Source: Pelagicoccus mobilis (GTDB taxonomy: Bacteria; Verrucomicrobiota; Verrucomicrobiia; Opitutales; Opitutaceae). From it: DNA of 64,000 nt. Each line of letters begins with the position of its first letter. Within the stretch, counting starts at the first letter, position 1. Both the position numbers and the translations under genes were made by a program. Positions 1 through 6,721 of this stretch are shown in pieces. The stretch is from positions 1 to 64,000 of the forward strand of contig NZ_JAENIL010000016.1 of the NCBI RefSeq assembly GCF_016595505.1, in the 5' to 3' direction. The notes beneath the pieces were generated by a model that worked only from the letters and a program-made list of their open reading frames with translations, made no database searches and was not told where the DNA came from.

Positions 1-29
1 ATCAAGAAGCCACCAATCACAAAGTTGAT

Positions 30-53
30 CACAAACGCCGCCACTCGTTTGTG
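30..53. repeat. Inverted repeat upstream of intI
   Basis: CACAAACG (30-37) is matched by its exact complement CGTTTGTG (46-53) around an 8-nt loop. No T-run follows, so it is not a classical terminator on the plus strand. It is the first of three inverted repeats in the 228-bp leader of the integrase gene and may be a protein- or recombinase-binding element. Confidence 0.5.
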
Positions 54-124
54 GTATGATGATGGTTTAAGCTGGTTCATTTATTTCTTCCGAACAAGTG
101 ATTCAATGATTTGTGGATAACATC

Positions 125-141
125 CTGACCGAAACGGTCAG
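125..141. repeat. Short perfect hairpin upstream of intI
   Basis: CTGACCG and CGGTCAG form a perfect 7-bp stem around AAA. It could be a weak terminator of an upstream transcript or an operator half. Nothing else in the leader identifies it. Confidence 0.45.
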
Positions 142-200
142 AGGCAAATCTTTTCTAGGTAAATACGCCTAATCCCAATTATTAATCATCCCTTTTGGAG

Positions 201-224
201 TGATATCTAAACGTTTAGATATCA
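201..224. promoter_or_regulatory. Perfect 24-bp palindrome, putative operator
   Basis: TGATATCTAAAC is followed at once by its exact reverse complement, giving a 24-bp palindrome with no mismatch. It ends 4 bases before the intI start codon, and the only Shine-Dalgarno-like GGAG (197-200) lies on its far side, 28 bases from the ATG. A bound repressor, or the mRNA hairpin the palindrome would form, would therefore block intI expression. It does not resemble the LexA box known for many integron integrases. Confidence 0.7.
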
Positions 225-228
225 TTCT

Positions 229-1458
229 ATGATCAAAATACCAAAAAACGTCCTGAACCTATTCCAGGACAAACTCGAACAGGAGCAGATCCCCGAAAGA
301 CAAAGGCCATTCTACGAGATGTGGCTCAGGTTCTATCTCGATTTCTGCGACAGGAACGACTGTCCGGAAAAGGCCCCCAACAGCGTCGACCTCTTCGTTA
401 TCAATCTAGAAAGCAGAGGAAAGGGCCAGTTCCAGCAGCGCCAGGCAGCCAGGGCGGTGAAAATCTTCCAGGCTCTAAGTGAACAGGTCCCCCCTTCCCT
501 TTGGGACCAGACGATCGAACATCTGGAGCGCAAGATCGCCACTCTGCAATATTCAGGCAAAACTCTGTCGACCTACAGGCACTGGGTTCGCGCATTCAGA
601 GACTATCTCGAGGAAAAGGATCCCGGTTCGGTAACCGCTGCCGACGCAGCCAAATTCTTCACTCATCTCGCCGTCGACCGGAAGGTAGTAGCAGCCACAC
701 AGAACCAAGCATTCAATTCCCTGCTCTTCCTGTTCGCGAAGGTCTGGGATCGACCATTCAAAGGCTTTGACGGAGTGGTCAGAGCGAAGAGATCAAACTA
801 TATCCCAACGGTATTATCCAGAAAAGAGGTGGATCTCGTTCTGGACAAGGCCAGCCATCCAATGGGCCTTATCATGCGGATGATGTACGGGTGCGGGCTC
901 AGGCTATCGGAATCGGTAAACATAAGGATAAACAACCTGTGCTTCGAGACCGGCTTGCTTACGATCCGAAACGGCAAGGGAAACAAGGACAGGACGGTAC
1001 CCTTACCGCGATCAATAACCGACGAGCTCCGGAAACAGATTCGCAGAGTGGAGGCGCTACACGTCAAGGATCTTGAAAGCGGATACGACGGAGCGTTCAT
1101 GCCTACCGCGATGTCCCGCAAGTTCAGGAGCGCTTCCAAGCAATTGGGTTGGCAGTGGCTCTTCCCGGCCCGGCAGCTGACCCACGTGCCCACCTCCGGC
1201 GAGACGCGACGCTACCACGCTCACGAATCGAAGGTAAGCGCCGCGATTCGGCAAGCCGCGCTCGAAGCGGGCATGCACAAGCGCGTAACAGCCCACACCT
1301 TCCGGCATACCTACGCCACTCATCTGCTTCAAGCCAACTACGACATACGCACGATCCAAAGGCTACTAGGCCACAGCGACGTCAAGACGACCATGATCTA
1401 CACTCACATCGTCGACTCTGGAACCGTCAAGGAGCCCAAGAGTCCTCTGGATTTCTGA
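229..1458 (+). CDS. intI: Integron integrase IntI (tyrosine recombinase)
   Basis: Tyrosine recombinase of 409 residues that would catalyse attI x attC or related site-specific recombination. The catalytic residues are visible: R225 (in GCGLRLSE), K250 in the beta-hairpin GKGNKDR, H356 and R359 in HTFRHTYATHLL, H382 in LLGHSDV and nucleophile Y391 in TMIYTHI. The stretch at about 277-315 (HVKDLESGYDGAF through WQWLFPA) is the extra segment that separates IntI from XerC/D, and the C-terminus ends KSPLDF as in IntI1. A SAM-like N-terminal domain covers about 1-180. The gene reads toward the genes downstream, the reverse of the classical integron arrangement but known in some other phyla. Translation is probably controlled by the palindrome just before the start codon. 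Confidence 0.92.
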   Translation: MIKIPKNVLNLFQDKLEQEQIPERQRPFYEMWLRFYLDFCDRNDCPEKAPNSVDLFVINLESRGKGQFQQRQAARAVKIFQALSEQVPPSLWDQTIEHLERKIATLQYSGKTLSTYRHWVRAFRDYLEEKDPGSVTAADAAKFFTHLAVDRKVVAATQNQAFNSLLFLFAKVWDRPFKGFDGVVRAKRSNYIPTVLSRKEVDLVLDKASHPMGLIMRMMYGCGLRLSESVNIRINNLCFETGLLTIRNGKGNKDRTVPLPRSITDELRKQIRRVEALHVKDLESGYDGAFMPTAMSRKFRSASKQLGWQWLFPARQLTHVPTSGETRRYHAHESKVSAAIRQAALEAGMHKRVTAHTFRHTYATHLLQANYDIRTIQRLLGHSDVKTTMIYTHIVDSGTVKEPKSPLDF

Positions 1459-1994
1459 CTTTAACAAATGACGGTGGCGGAGATCAGCTTCGCCACCCAA
1501 GAAAAGCTCTGATTCGGGCTAGTTGATCCGTAAACAATCGAGAATACCGCCTCCCTCGCCTCTCGAGCGCCAGCGAAGCTGTCACGCGAGCGGCATCCCT
1601 GCAGTCCGGCTTCGCCCGTACAAGCTGACATTATGCCCAATTCGCTCACGCTGCGCTCACCCTCGCTCGACGCGGCAGCGTCTTCGGCTCGGTCGCGAAC
1701 TTGACATAATGTGGGATTGTACGCTTCCGGGCCGGTCGGCTCAAATTCGAGGCGTACAAAGAAACCTCCGCAAACGTATCTACGATACAGATACATGAGT
1801 CGACGGGCCTGCCGTAACCCAACTCGTCAATAGGAGGACGGATTCGCGAGACGGGTCCTTCATGCCCGCCTTCGGCAGGCAATCGGACGCCACTAACCCT
1901 GTTTTTTGAACGAGTCGGGTTTACTCAGTGACGCGAACAAGTCGCGGCGCGGCCTGGCTCCGCAGGCTTCAAGAGCCTGAAGCTTCAAATAACT
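1459..1994. other. Intergenic region after intI, repeat-rich
   Basis: No convincing gene is seen in these 536 bases. They are GC-rich and contain the large inverted repeat at 1629-1724, a small hairpin near 1862-1880 (TGCCCGCC/GGCAGGCA) and a hairpin at about 1967-1984 (GCTTCA/TGAAGC) just before the next start codon. If an attI or attC exists here it is not canonical. Confidence 0.5.
1619..1724. repeat. Symmetric two-box inverted repeat, recombination-site-like
   Basis: The two arms align over 29 bases without gaps. Outer block CGTACAA pairs with TTGTACG, middle block ACATTATG pairs with CATAATGT, and inner block TTCGC pairs with GCGAA. They are separated by mismatched 4- and 5-base stretches and a loop of about 45 bases. 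Paired boxes with unpaired spacers and an imperfect loop are the layout of a folded attC or of a Xer/IntI-type core site, and the element begins about 160 bp after intI. The boxes do not match the canonical attC R-box consensus, so the identification is open. The right arm also contains TTGACATAAT, which could act as a -35 element. Confidence 0.5.
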
Positions 1995-2483
1995 ATGACA
2001 CTTCAAGACATTTGCGACCTCCATGCCAAGGCGGTCCTTTCCGACGCTCCCGCATCCTGGGAGGAAACGCTCCACAATCTGGTCAAGCTGCCGCAGTCCG
2101 ACCTCGACAAGGAAATAGCCCAAGCCATACGCATGACCTGCTACCTTCAGTTGGAACGCTGGCAGGAGCTGGAAACCTTCTCGAGATGCCTTATAAGTCG
2201 CTTCGGTTTCGATCACAGGGAAGCGCAGGTAGGATACTGCATCTCCCAGATCTACCAAAAGAAGTACGAAGAGCTCCTCGGCTATATCGACTCGCTGATC
2301 TCGCGCTGGCCAAATGAGCCCAGGTTCATATTTTTCCGAAGTCGAGCCAGATTCGAGTCAGGTGACGCAGAGGGAGCCGACGACGACGCCCGCAGGTACA
2401 GCGCGTTGGATCCTCACTGCGCATGGGTTCTATACTTCCTGGAGCTTGAGAACCGGATGCACGCGCGAAGAAGCCAGCCGTAG
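1995..2483 (+). CDS. Small helical-repeat (TPR-like) protein
   Basis: A 162-residue, soluble, helix-rich protein without signal peptide. It is paralogous to the gene at 3828: both share the order acidic N-terminus, short helix pair with RW (RWQEL / RWTKL), LI(S/K) segment, a WP(N/D)(E/D)PxFI motif (SRWPNEPRFIFFRSRAR here) and a final helix ending in YxxLD. Such spacing resembles degenerate TPR/SEL1 repeats, which bind proteins. The function is unknown. It ends one base before the stop of the convergent nuclease-like gene. Start ATG 1995 lies just after a hairpin; no clear Shine-Dalgarno is present. Confidence 0.7.
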   Translation: MTLQDICDLHAKAVLSDAPASWEETLHNLVKLPQSDLDKEIAQAIRMTCYLQLERWQELETFSRCLISRFGFDHREAQVGYCISQIYQKKYEELLGYIDSLISRWPNEPRFIFFRSRARFESGDAEGADDDARRYSALDPHCAWVLYFLELENRMHARRSQP

Positions 2484-2484
2484 A

Positions 2485-2991
2485 TCAGGCCGCGATCTTG
2501 ATCCTTCTGATTACCTTATGGGGAACGTTGCAGTGAATCGACGTATAGCGGAACCCGTTCGCCAAAACCGTAGTCTGCTCCCGCTCCTCGAGGAAGACGG
2601 CCCATTCCTCGCGAAATTCGTCGATGAAGCTCACAAGCTCGACACGTCTTACCAACACGGTCCGGCGCGTATCCAGATACACCCACATCACGTAGTCGGC
2701 CTCGCCCGAGTACCCTTTCCTGTCCGCTTCCTTAACGGAGTAAAGTTCGATAGGGATGGTGTCCCGTCGGAACCGTCGAGGATCCCTCGATAGCAGCTTC
2801 AAGTCGATTCCTACCTTTCCGCCCGGAAGGGTCAGGACGACGTCCACACCTCTACGGTCAAGTTCCGGAGCCGCGAGCTCCAACTGCCGAGCATCGGGAA
2901 AGTAAGGCCTCAAAAGGTCCTGCAGAGGTAGTTTCGCCGAATCTTCAAGCGACTTCCTGAGACGTTTCTCGAACGGGATCGCGGTCTTCAT
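2485..2991 (-). CDS. PD-(D/E)XK-like nuclease-fold protein
   Basis: A 168-residue protein if it starts at ATG 2991, chosen because AGGGGA lies just upstream; in-frame starts exist upstream to 3078. The middle has GVDVVLTLPGGKVGIDLKL, which fits the D-x(n)-(D/E)xK core of restriction-endonuclease-like folds (Asp in GVD, then IDLK). Helical flanks and a C-terminal basic tail (HKVIRRIKIAA) fit a nucleic-acid-binding protein. It is convergent with the TPR-like gene 1 base away. It could be a mobile-element nuclease or a housekeeping-free hypothetical; the fold call rests on one motif only. Confidence 0.6.
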   Translation of the reverse strand: MKTAIPFEKRLRKSLEDSAKLPLQDLLRPYFPDARQLELAAPELDRRGVDVVLTLPGGKVGIDLKLLSRDPRRFRRDTIPIELYSVKEADRKGYSGEADYVMWVYLDTRRTVLVRRVELVSFIDEFREEWAVFLEEREQTTVLANGFRYTSIHCNVPHKVIRRIKIAA

Positions 2992-3171
2992 TCTTCCCCT
3001 ATCGGACGCGCGATAGCGACTGTCCAGAGAAAAACATATCCAGTTCATCGATACGCATCCCCCTGCATCTATCTGCACGTCGTTTCATTTCCTCCGGATT
3101 CGCGAAGGAAGCGCTCACGGCGCTGAAACGACTCCCCTGTCCACCAAACAAAACCTCAACCTAGCAATCCT

Positions 3172-3564
3172 ATGATCACAAGCATCAGCCTACAGAAACT
3201 CAAAAAGGCTATCGACATCGTCGACCACATATCCACCAAGACGAACCTAAACAGGCAAAGCGTCTCCTTCCATCACGGAGTCTTCACGTTCCCCCAACTG
3301 GGCAAGCGACGAATCTACGTTTCGCGATCGCTCCAGTGGTTCAAATACCAGGGAAATCTCGAACACTACAACGTCATCGAATTCGAAATGATGTCGGAAG
3401 GGCTGAACTTCTGGCAGGCCGCCCACAAGCTCGCCGAGGAGTACGACATCGAGCTGACTTACACTTGGTCCGCCAGGCTCGAGGACTACTGCTCCGCAGA
3501 GGCCCGAAGATCGAGAAAAGCGAAACGGCAGTTTCGAAATAGTCATGGCTCACGACAAAGATAA
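3172..3564 (+). CDS. Primase CHC2-like domain without zinc ligands
   Basis: A 130-residue protein whose pattern follows the zinc-binding domain of DnaG-type primases. It has an N-terminal helix reading AIDIVDHIS (DnaG: DIVDVIS), then HHGVFTFP where DnaG has a CPFH-type motif, then RIYVSRSLQWFKYQGN where DnaG has PSFxVxPxKxxxxCFxCGxxGN, then NVIEFEMMSEGLNFWQAAHKLAEEYDIEL, close to the DnaG end of the domain (NxIxFVMxxEGLxFxEAVxxLAExxGIxL). All cysteines of the CHC2 finger are replaced. A basic tail follows. Family primases use this domain to bind template; here the fold appears to be kept without metal. It overlaps the next gene by 20 bases, suggesting co-expression. Confidence 0.6.
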   Translation: MITSISLQKLKKAIDIVDHISTKTNLNRQSVSFHHGVFTFPQLGKRRIYVSRSLQWFKYQGNLEHYNVIEFEMMSEGLNFWQAAHKLAEEYDIELTYTWSARLEDYCSAEARRSRKAKRQFRNSHGSRQR

Positions 3565-3748
3565 GCTGGTCGACGCCCGAGGGCTTCTCGAAACGATCTT
3601 CCATCCGAATTCCCGCCCTTCCTTGCGCTGGCTCCGCCAGCTGCAGGCGGACGGCAAGATCCCCTACTACAAGGTCGGGAACCTCGTCTTCTACGACGCC
3701 AGCGAGGTACGTGACACGCTTCATCGGCTACAGCGAAAACCGACCTGA
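3545..3748 (+). CDS. Excisionase-like helix-turn-helix protein
   Basis: A 67-residue protein with SLRWLRQLQADGKIPYYKVG followed by NLVFYDASEVRDTLHRL. This is the arrangement of MerR/excisionase-type winged helices (recognition helix, GKIPYYKVG wing, F-x-ASEV-x-x-L). Such small proteins direct integrases toward excision or repress element genes. It overlaps the CHC2-like gene by 20 bases in another frame and is followed 11 bases later by a strong terminator, so the two form a short operon. In this context it may be the partner of IntI or of a lost integrase (inference). Confidence 0.65.
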   Translation: MAHDKDKLVDARGLLETIFHPNSRPSLRWLRQLQADGKIPYYKVGNLVFYDASEVRDTLHRLQRKPT

Positions 3749-3759
3749 TCGCTCAACGA

Positions 3760-3788
3760 GCCCATGCCCTGAAGGCATGGGCTTTTTT
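3760..3788 (+). terminator. Rho-independent terminator
   Basis: GCCCATGCC and GGCATGGGC form a perfect 9-bp stem around CTGAA, followed by TTTTTT. It closes the CHC2-like/excisionase-like operon. Confidence 0.9.
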
Positions 3789-3827
3789 CAATTCGAACCC
3801 CTAAAGAAACGGAAATCATCTCACACT

Positions 3828-4337
3828 ATGAAATTTGACCAAGCAGCGCTGAACTACCGCATCGCATCGGCCTGCGACTCACCCAAGGCATTTGCTGACG
3901 CTCTAGCCGCGCTCGAACAGGTACCGCCCTCATCCGACTACGAGGAAGAACTGCTCTGCATGAAAATGGACTGCCTCATCCGCCTGCGCCGCTGGACAAA
4001 GCTGATAGAGCTTACTTCGGCTCTAATCAAGAAAGACAAAGTCGCCGATCCAAACGTCTGGATCGGACTCATCACAGGGCTCGCTTCCTCGCTCCAACAT
4101 GGCAAAGCGCTGGAGAGCGCGGACAAAGCGCTTTCCGTATGGCCGGATGATCCACACTTCATCGTATTCAAGGCGCGTATACAGGCGTTGCGCGAGGAAT
4201 GGGATCAGGTGGACAGTCTTCTGGTCCAATACCACGAACTGGACGCCTACAAAGACGCTTACACGGAGCAATTGGCGAGCACCGTTCGAATCGAATGGAT
4301 TCATAACCTCTTCGACTGCGGCCCCTCGAACAACTAG
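3828..4337 (+). CDS. Small helical-repeat (TPR-like) protein, paralogue
   Basis: A 169-residue protein starting at ATG 3828 (an upstream in-frame start at 3711 would run through the terminator and is rejected). It shares with the gene at 1995 the RRWTKLIELTSALIKK segment, the VWPDDPHFIVFKARI motif and the terminal YHELD helix, so the two are paralogues that flank the nuclease-like and CHC2-like genes. Predicted to be cytosolic and helical, perhaps an adaptor. Function unknown. A terminator follows immediately. Confidence 0.7.
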   Translation: MKFDQAALNYRIASACDSPKAFADALAALEQVPPSSDYEEELLCMKMDCLIRLRRWTKLIELTSALIKKDKVADPNVWIGLITGLASSLQHGKALESADKALSVWPDDPHFIVFKARIQALREEWDQVDSLLVQYHELDAYKDAYTEQLASTVRIEWIHNLFDCGPSNN

Positions 4338-4345
4338 CACAACCG

Positions 4346-4376
4346 AGGCTGGGCAAACTCTATTGCCCAGCCTTTT
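4346..4376 (+). terminator. Rho-independent terminator
   Basis: AGGCTGGGCAA pairs with TTGCCCAGCCT around a 6-base loop and is followed by a T-rich tract. It ends the transcript of the TPR-like paralogue. The following 120 bases are strikingly pyrimidine-rich on the plus strand and hold no gene. Confidence 0.85.
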
Positions 4377-4575
4377 CATTTCCCCGAGCGCTTTCTTTTT
4401 CTTCTTTCGCCAGCTTTCTTCTTTTTCTTTTCCCAGCATCCCCCCGAGCGCATTTTCAATCTCCAAACTACCCATAATCAATTCCTCAACCACCCATATC
4501 CCCTGAGGTATTCAGTTCAATTGGACAAACAGAGCTTCAGCAAAACGGAACACACCCGAATCACCTAGTTTTTAG

Positions 4576-5640
4576 ATGAAGGAACTTTCCAGCACGCCCA
4601 CCAATCCCCTGCTACAGATCCCCAACCCAAAGGAAATTGAAACGAGAGAGATCCTTAAAGAGTGCATCGAAGCGAGAGCTTCTCTCGCTTACCTGAGCCG
4701 GGTCTACGATTCCTTCAAGCCTCAGAAAGTCCTCTTTGAGAACCTCGCTACAATCGAAACACTATCGGTTTTAACAAAATCAAAGGCTTTCGAAACTGCT
4801 AGATTTGATGTGGTTGCTGAACTCAAGAAGCTCTATGTGGGCCAGAACTCAAGAAGCAAACTGAGGGACATTCATCTCTTCCTACAGTCCAGCCACCAAA
4901 GTACTTGGGTGAAAAAACCAAGCGTTATCGAGCTTTATGAAGAAGCAGCAAAGACTGTAATGCTAAGTGAACAAGACGAGGTGTTCACAGCAATGGAAGA
5001 TCTAATCGATCCAAACAATGCTCACTTTAAGAACGTGAGCGCCTGGGTGGATTTCGAGCTGTCATTTAGGGAAGACCATTTGGATCCATTAATTAACCAA
5101 GCGATCAGTCACGTATCCTTTCGAAAACTCAATCACTACAAGGGCAATGCCGAATTAATCGGCAGCCTAGCCGATCCTCTCACAATGAAGCTCCGAAAGC
5201 TACTTTCCTACCCATGCCTGACATTACACCATTACTTCTTTGAGAACAAAGACGAATACGAGGCTTACCTCTCCGAGTTCAGGCAGCAAGGTCACTGGCG
5301 CCAATGGGTCAGCTTCTACTGCTCGGCAACATCGGACAGAGCTCAAAAGATAACCAGATGGTCAGATCAGCTAGTCAACCTGTATTCAAGAACCGCTCAT
5401 CAGATTTCTAGACTCATCCCCGCGAACAAAGCGAAAGACATTACCGAACTAATCTTCACGCGTCCCTTTTGCCAACGGAACGATGTCGAACTCTGCCCCA
5501 ATATTGCAGACAACGAAACCCTAGCAAGACACCTCAAACGCCTAGTAGAGCACGGCATCCTAGAACAAGAAAAGCACAGCTACACCGTAGTATACCGCAA
5601 CCGAGCGCTAGTTGACCTCATCCTTGAAGCGATCGAGTAG
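4576..5640 (+). CDS. Fic-fold protein with degenerate catalytic motif
   Basis: A 354-residue protein. The N-terminus (NPLLQIPNPKEIETREILKE, then an alanine/leucine helix) matches the Fic_N part of Fic adenylyltransferases. Residues 170-185 (DPLINQAISHVSFRKL) correspond to the helix that normally leads into HPFxxGNGR. Here the motif reads NHYKGNAELIG (186-196): the catalytic His is replaced by Asn, the loop is one residue shorter, and the Arg is lost, while GN remains. CLTLHHYF (215-222) matches the conserved LYLSxYF, and 285-345 is a winged helix (TRPF...HLKRLVEHGILEQ) typical of the Fic C-terminus. AMP transfer is therefore unlikely; a DNA-binding regulator or inhibitor of a true Fic is possible. 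The reading frame is intact, so this is not simple decay. Confidence 0.72.
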   Translation: MKELSSTPTNPLLQIPNPKEIETREILKECIEARASLAYLSRVYDSFKPQKVLFENLATIETLSVLTKSKAFETARFDVVAELKKLYVGQNSRSKLRDIHLFLQSSHQSTWVKKPSVIELYEEAAKTVMLSEQDEVFTAMEDLIDPNNAHFKNVSAWVDFELSFREDHLDPLINQAISHVSFRKLNHYKGNAELIGSLADPLTMKLRKLLSYPCLTLHHYFFENKDEYEAYLSEFRQQGHWRQWVSFYCSATSDRAQKITRWSDQLVNLYSRTAHQISRLIPANKAKDITELIFTRPFCQRNDVELCPNIADNETLARHLKRLVEHGILEQEKHSYTVVYRNRALVDLILEAIE

Positions 5641-6099
5641 ACTCTAGAATCAATCGCTGACCAACGAACAGGGCCGCCCAATACAGCCCTTGGATAGCGA
5701 GCCCCCAGGGGCGTAACCGAACTGTAGAAATGCATCTCGCTTGACAGCTCCGCTAGCACCCGAGATGCGTGTCAACTATCCTCAAAGTCCAAGAATCCCC
5801 CAAACAGCCAGCAGCTAACGAACGCAATCCCATAGCCTTCAACGTCTTCCCTTCAGGCTTGGAACCGGAGCAAACTGAGTAGCAATAGGTATACCAAAGA
5901 TTCCTAACGAGAATGCGTTATTGAAGCTCACGTTTGTAACAAAAATCGGCCAGTTCGTGGACGTGAATAACAACTGGATGCCCTCGTATTAGCGGGAAGA
6001 AGTTGTTACTCCAGCGAACATCCGCATCATCTTTCAGACAAGAAGGAAATTGAGACAAATGAGAAGGTGAAGTCCCTTCATTATTCTTAACCTATCGCT
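5641..6099. other. Intergenic region with interleaved inverted repeats
   Basis: No gene is seen. GCATCTCG (5732-5739) pairs with CGAGATGC (5761-5768), and TTGACA (5741-5746) pairs with TGTCAA (5770-5775), in an A-B-A'-B' order. TAACAACT near 5967 pairs with AGTTGTTA near 6001. These could be folded RNA or recombination sites; no assignment is made. Confidence 0.4.
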
Positions 6100-6288
6100 A
6101 TGAAACTAAATACGATTCAGCCAAAAAACCGCGTACATAGAGATTGTCATGGTGTTTGGGATTCTGAGAACCTTTTCGATTTCGAGATGCTAACAATAGT
6201 CGTCGCCAACGACGAGGAACGGGAGATTTTCTTCCCGTTTGGCTATACGGGAAAACTTTTCTTCAAGTTCGCGGAACTGCACGAATGA
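6100..6288 (+). CDS. Hypothetical small protein
   Basis: A 62-residue, acidic protein (core FEMLTIVVANDEEREIFFPF) without recognised domain or signal peptide. Its stop overlaps the start of the next short frame (ATGA at 6285-6288), a translational-coupling pattern seen in small two-gene modules. No Shine-Dalgarno is evident. It could be a genuine small gene or a remnant. Confidence 0.35.
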   Translation: MKLNTIQPKNRVHRDCHGVWDSENLFDFEMLTIVVANDEEREIFFPFGYTGKLFFKFAELHE

Positions 6289-6419
6289 AGCAGTACTCGA
6301 AGAAGGTCCGAGAACTTTCCGAGGACGAACGTTTCGCGGGAGTTTTAAGGGATGCGAGCTTTGGAGCTTTTAGCGTTGGTCCAGCCAGGTTTGGTAGGCC
6401 TGGACTAGGCGGGCTATAG
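6285..6419 (+). CDS. Hypothetical 44-residue protein, ATGA-coupled
   Basis: Begins MKQYSKKVRELSEDERFAG and ends after PGLGGL. It overlaps the previous frame by 4 bases. Nothing identifies it; the two might be a small paired module such as toxin-antitoxin, but no family motif is visible. Confidence 0.25.
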   Translation: MKQYSKKVRELSEDERFAGVLRDASFGAFSVGPARFGRPGLGGL

Positions 6420-6494
6420 TCTCGCGACAAAAGGATCCTCGAAGTTTATTGATCTTTCCCTCTGGAGGACTGAGGCGTGTATCCGAATCGATGA

Positions 6495-6670
6495 GACCGC
6501 TTGATTTTTGTGTTCAGTTTCTAGATACTTGGCTTGTGCGGTCCAGTCTAAGTTGTTCACAAGGGGGGCGAGAACTCCGAAGGAGGAAATTCGCCGCAGC
6601 CCCCTTGTGAGTAAGTTTAACCTGCCATAAGTGCAGGCAGCACGAGTCGTGATCCCGAGATGCGAGGAGA
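6495..6670. repeat. Dispersed intergenic repeat, copy A
   Basis: Contains TGTTCAGTTTCTAGATAC (6511-6528) and a long imperfect hairpin: TCACAAGGGGG (6557-6567) pairs with CCCCCTTGTGA (6600-6610), continued inside by GGCGA/TCGCC. It then has CACGAGTCGTGA near 6648. Related copies lie at 14440-14660 (B) and 37420-37700 (C). It may be a MITE-like or decayed IS element. Confidence 0.5.
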
Positions 6671-6721
6671 TCGTTATTGCATTTTTATTAAACCAGTAAT
6701 GGACATACTTAAAGGCACGTC

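Noticed and set aside
798-1193. Long minus-strand open frame inside intI
   Set aside because: It is the complement shadow of a clearly conserved integrase domain and has no family features.
1461-1796. 111-residue minus-strand frame after intI
   Set aside because: It crosses the inverted repeat at 1619-1724 and shows no domain, start signal or conserved pattern.
3711-3827. Upstream extension of the TPR-like paralogue to 3711
   Set aside because: It would include the terminator hairpin at 3760-3788 and overlaps the excisionase-like gene; ATG 3828 aligns better with the paralogue.
1459-6099. A classical integron cassette array after intI
   Set aside because: No RYYYAAC/GTTRRRY-type attC pairs with cassette-sized spacing were found, and one gene (2485-2991) is on the opposite strand. 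Only the inverted repeat at 1619-1724 is attC-like.
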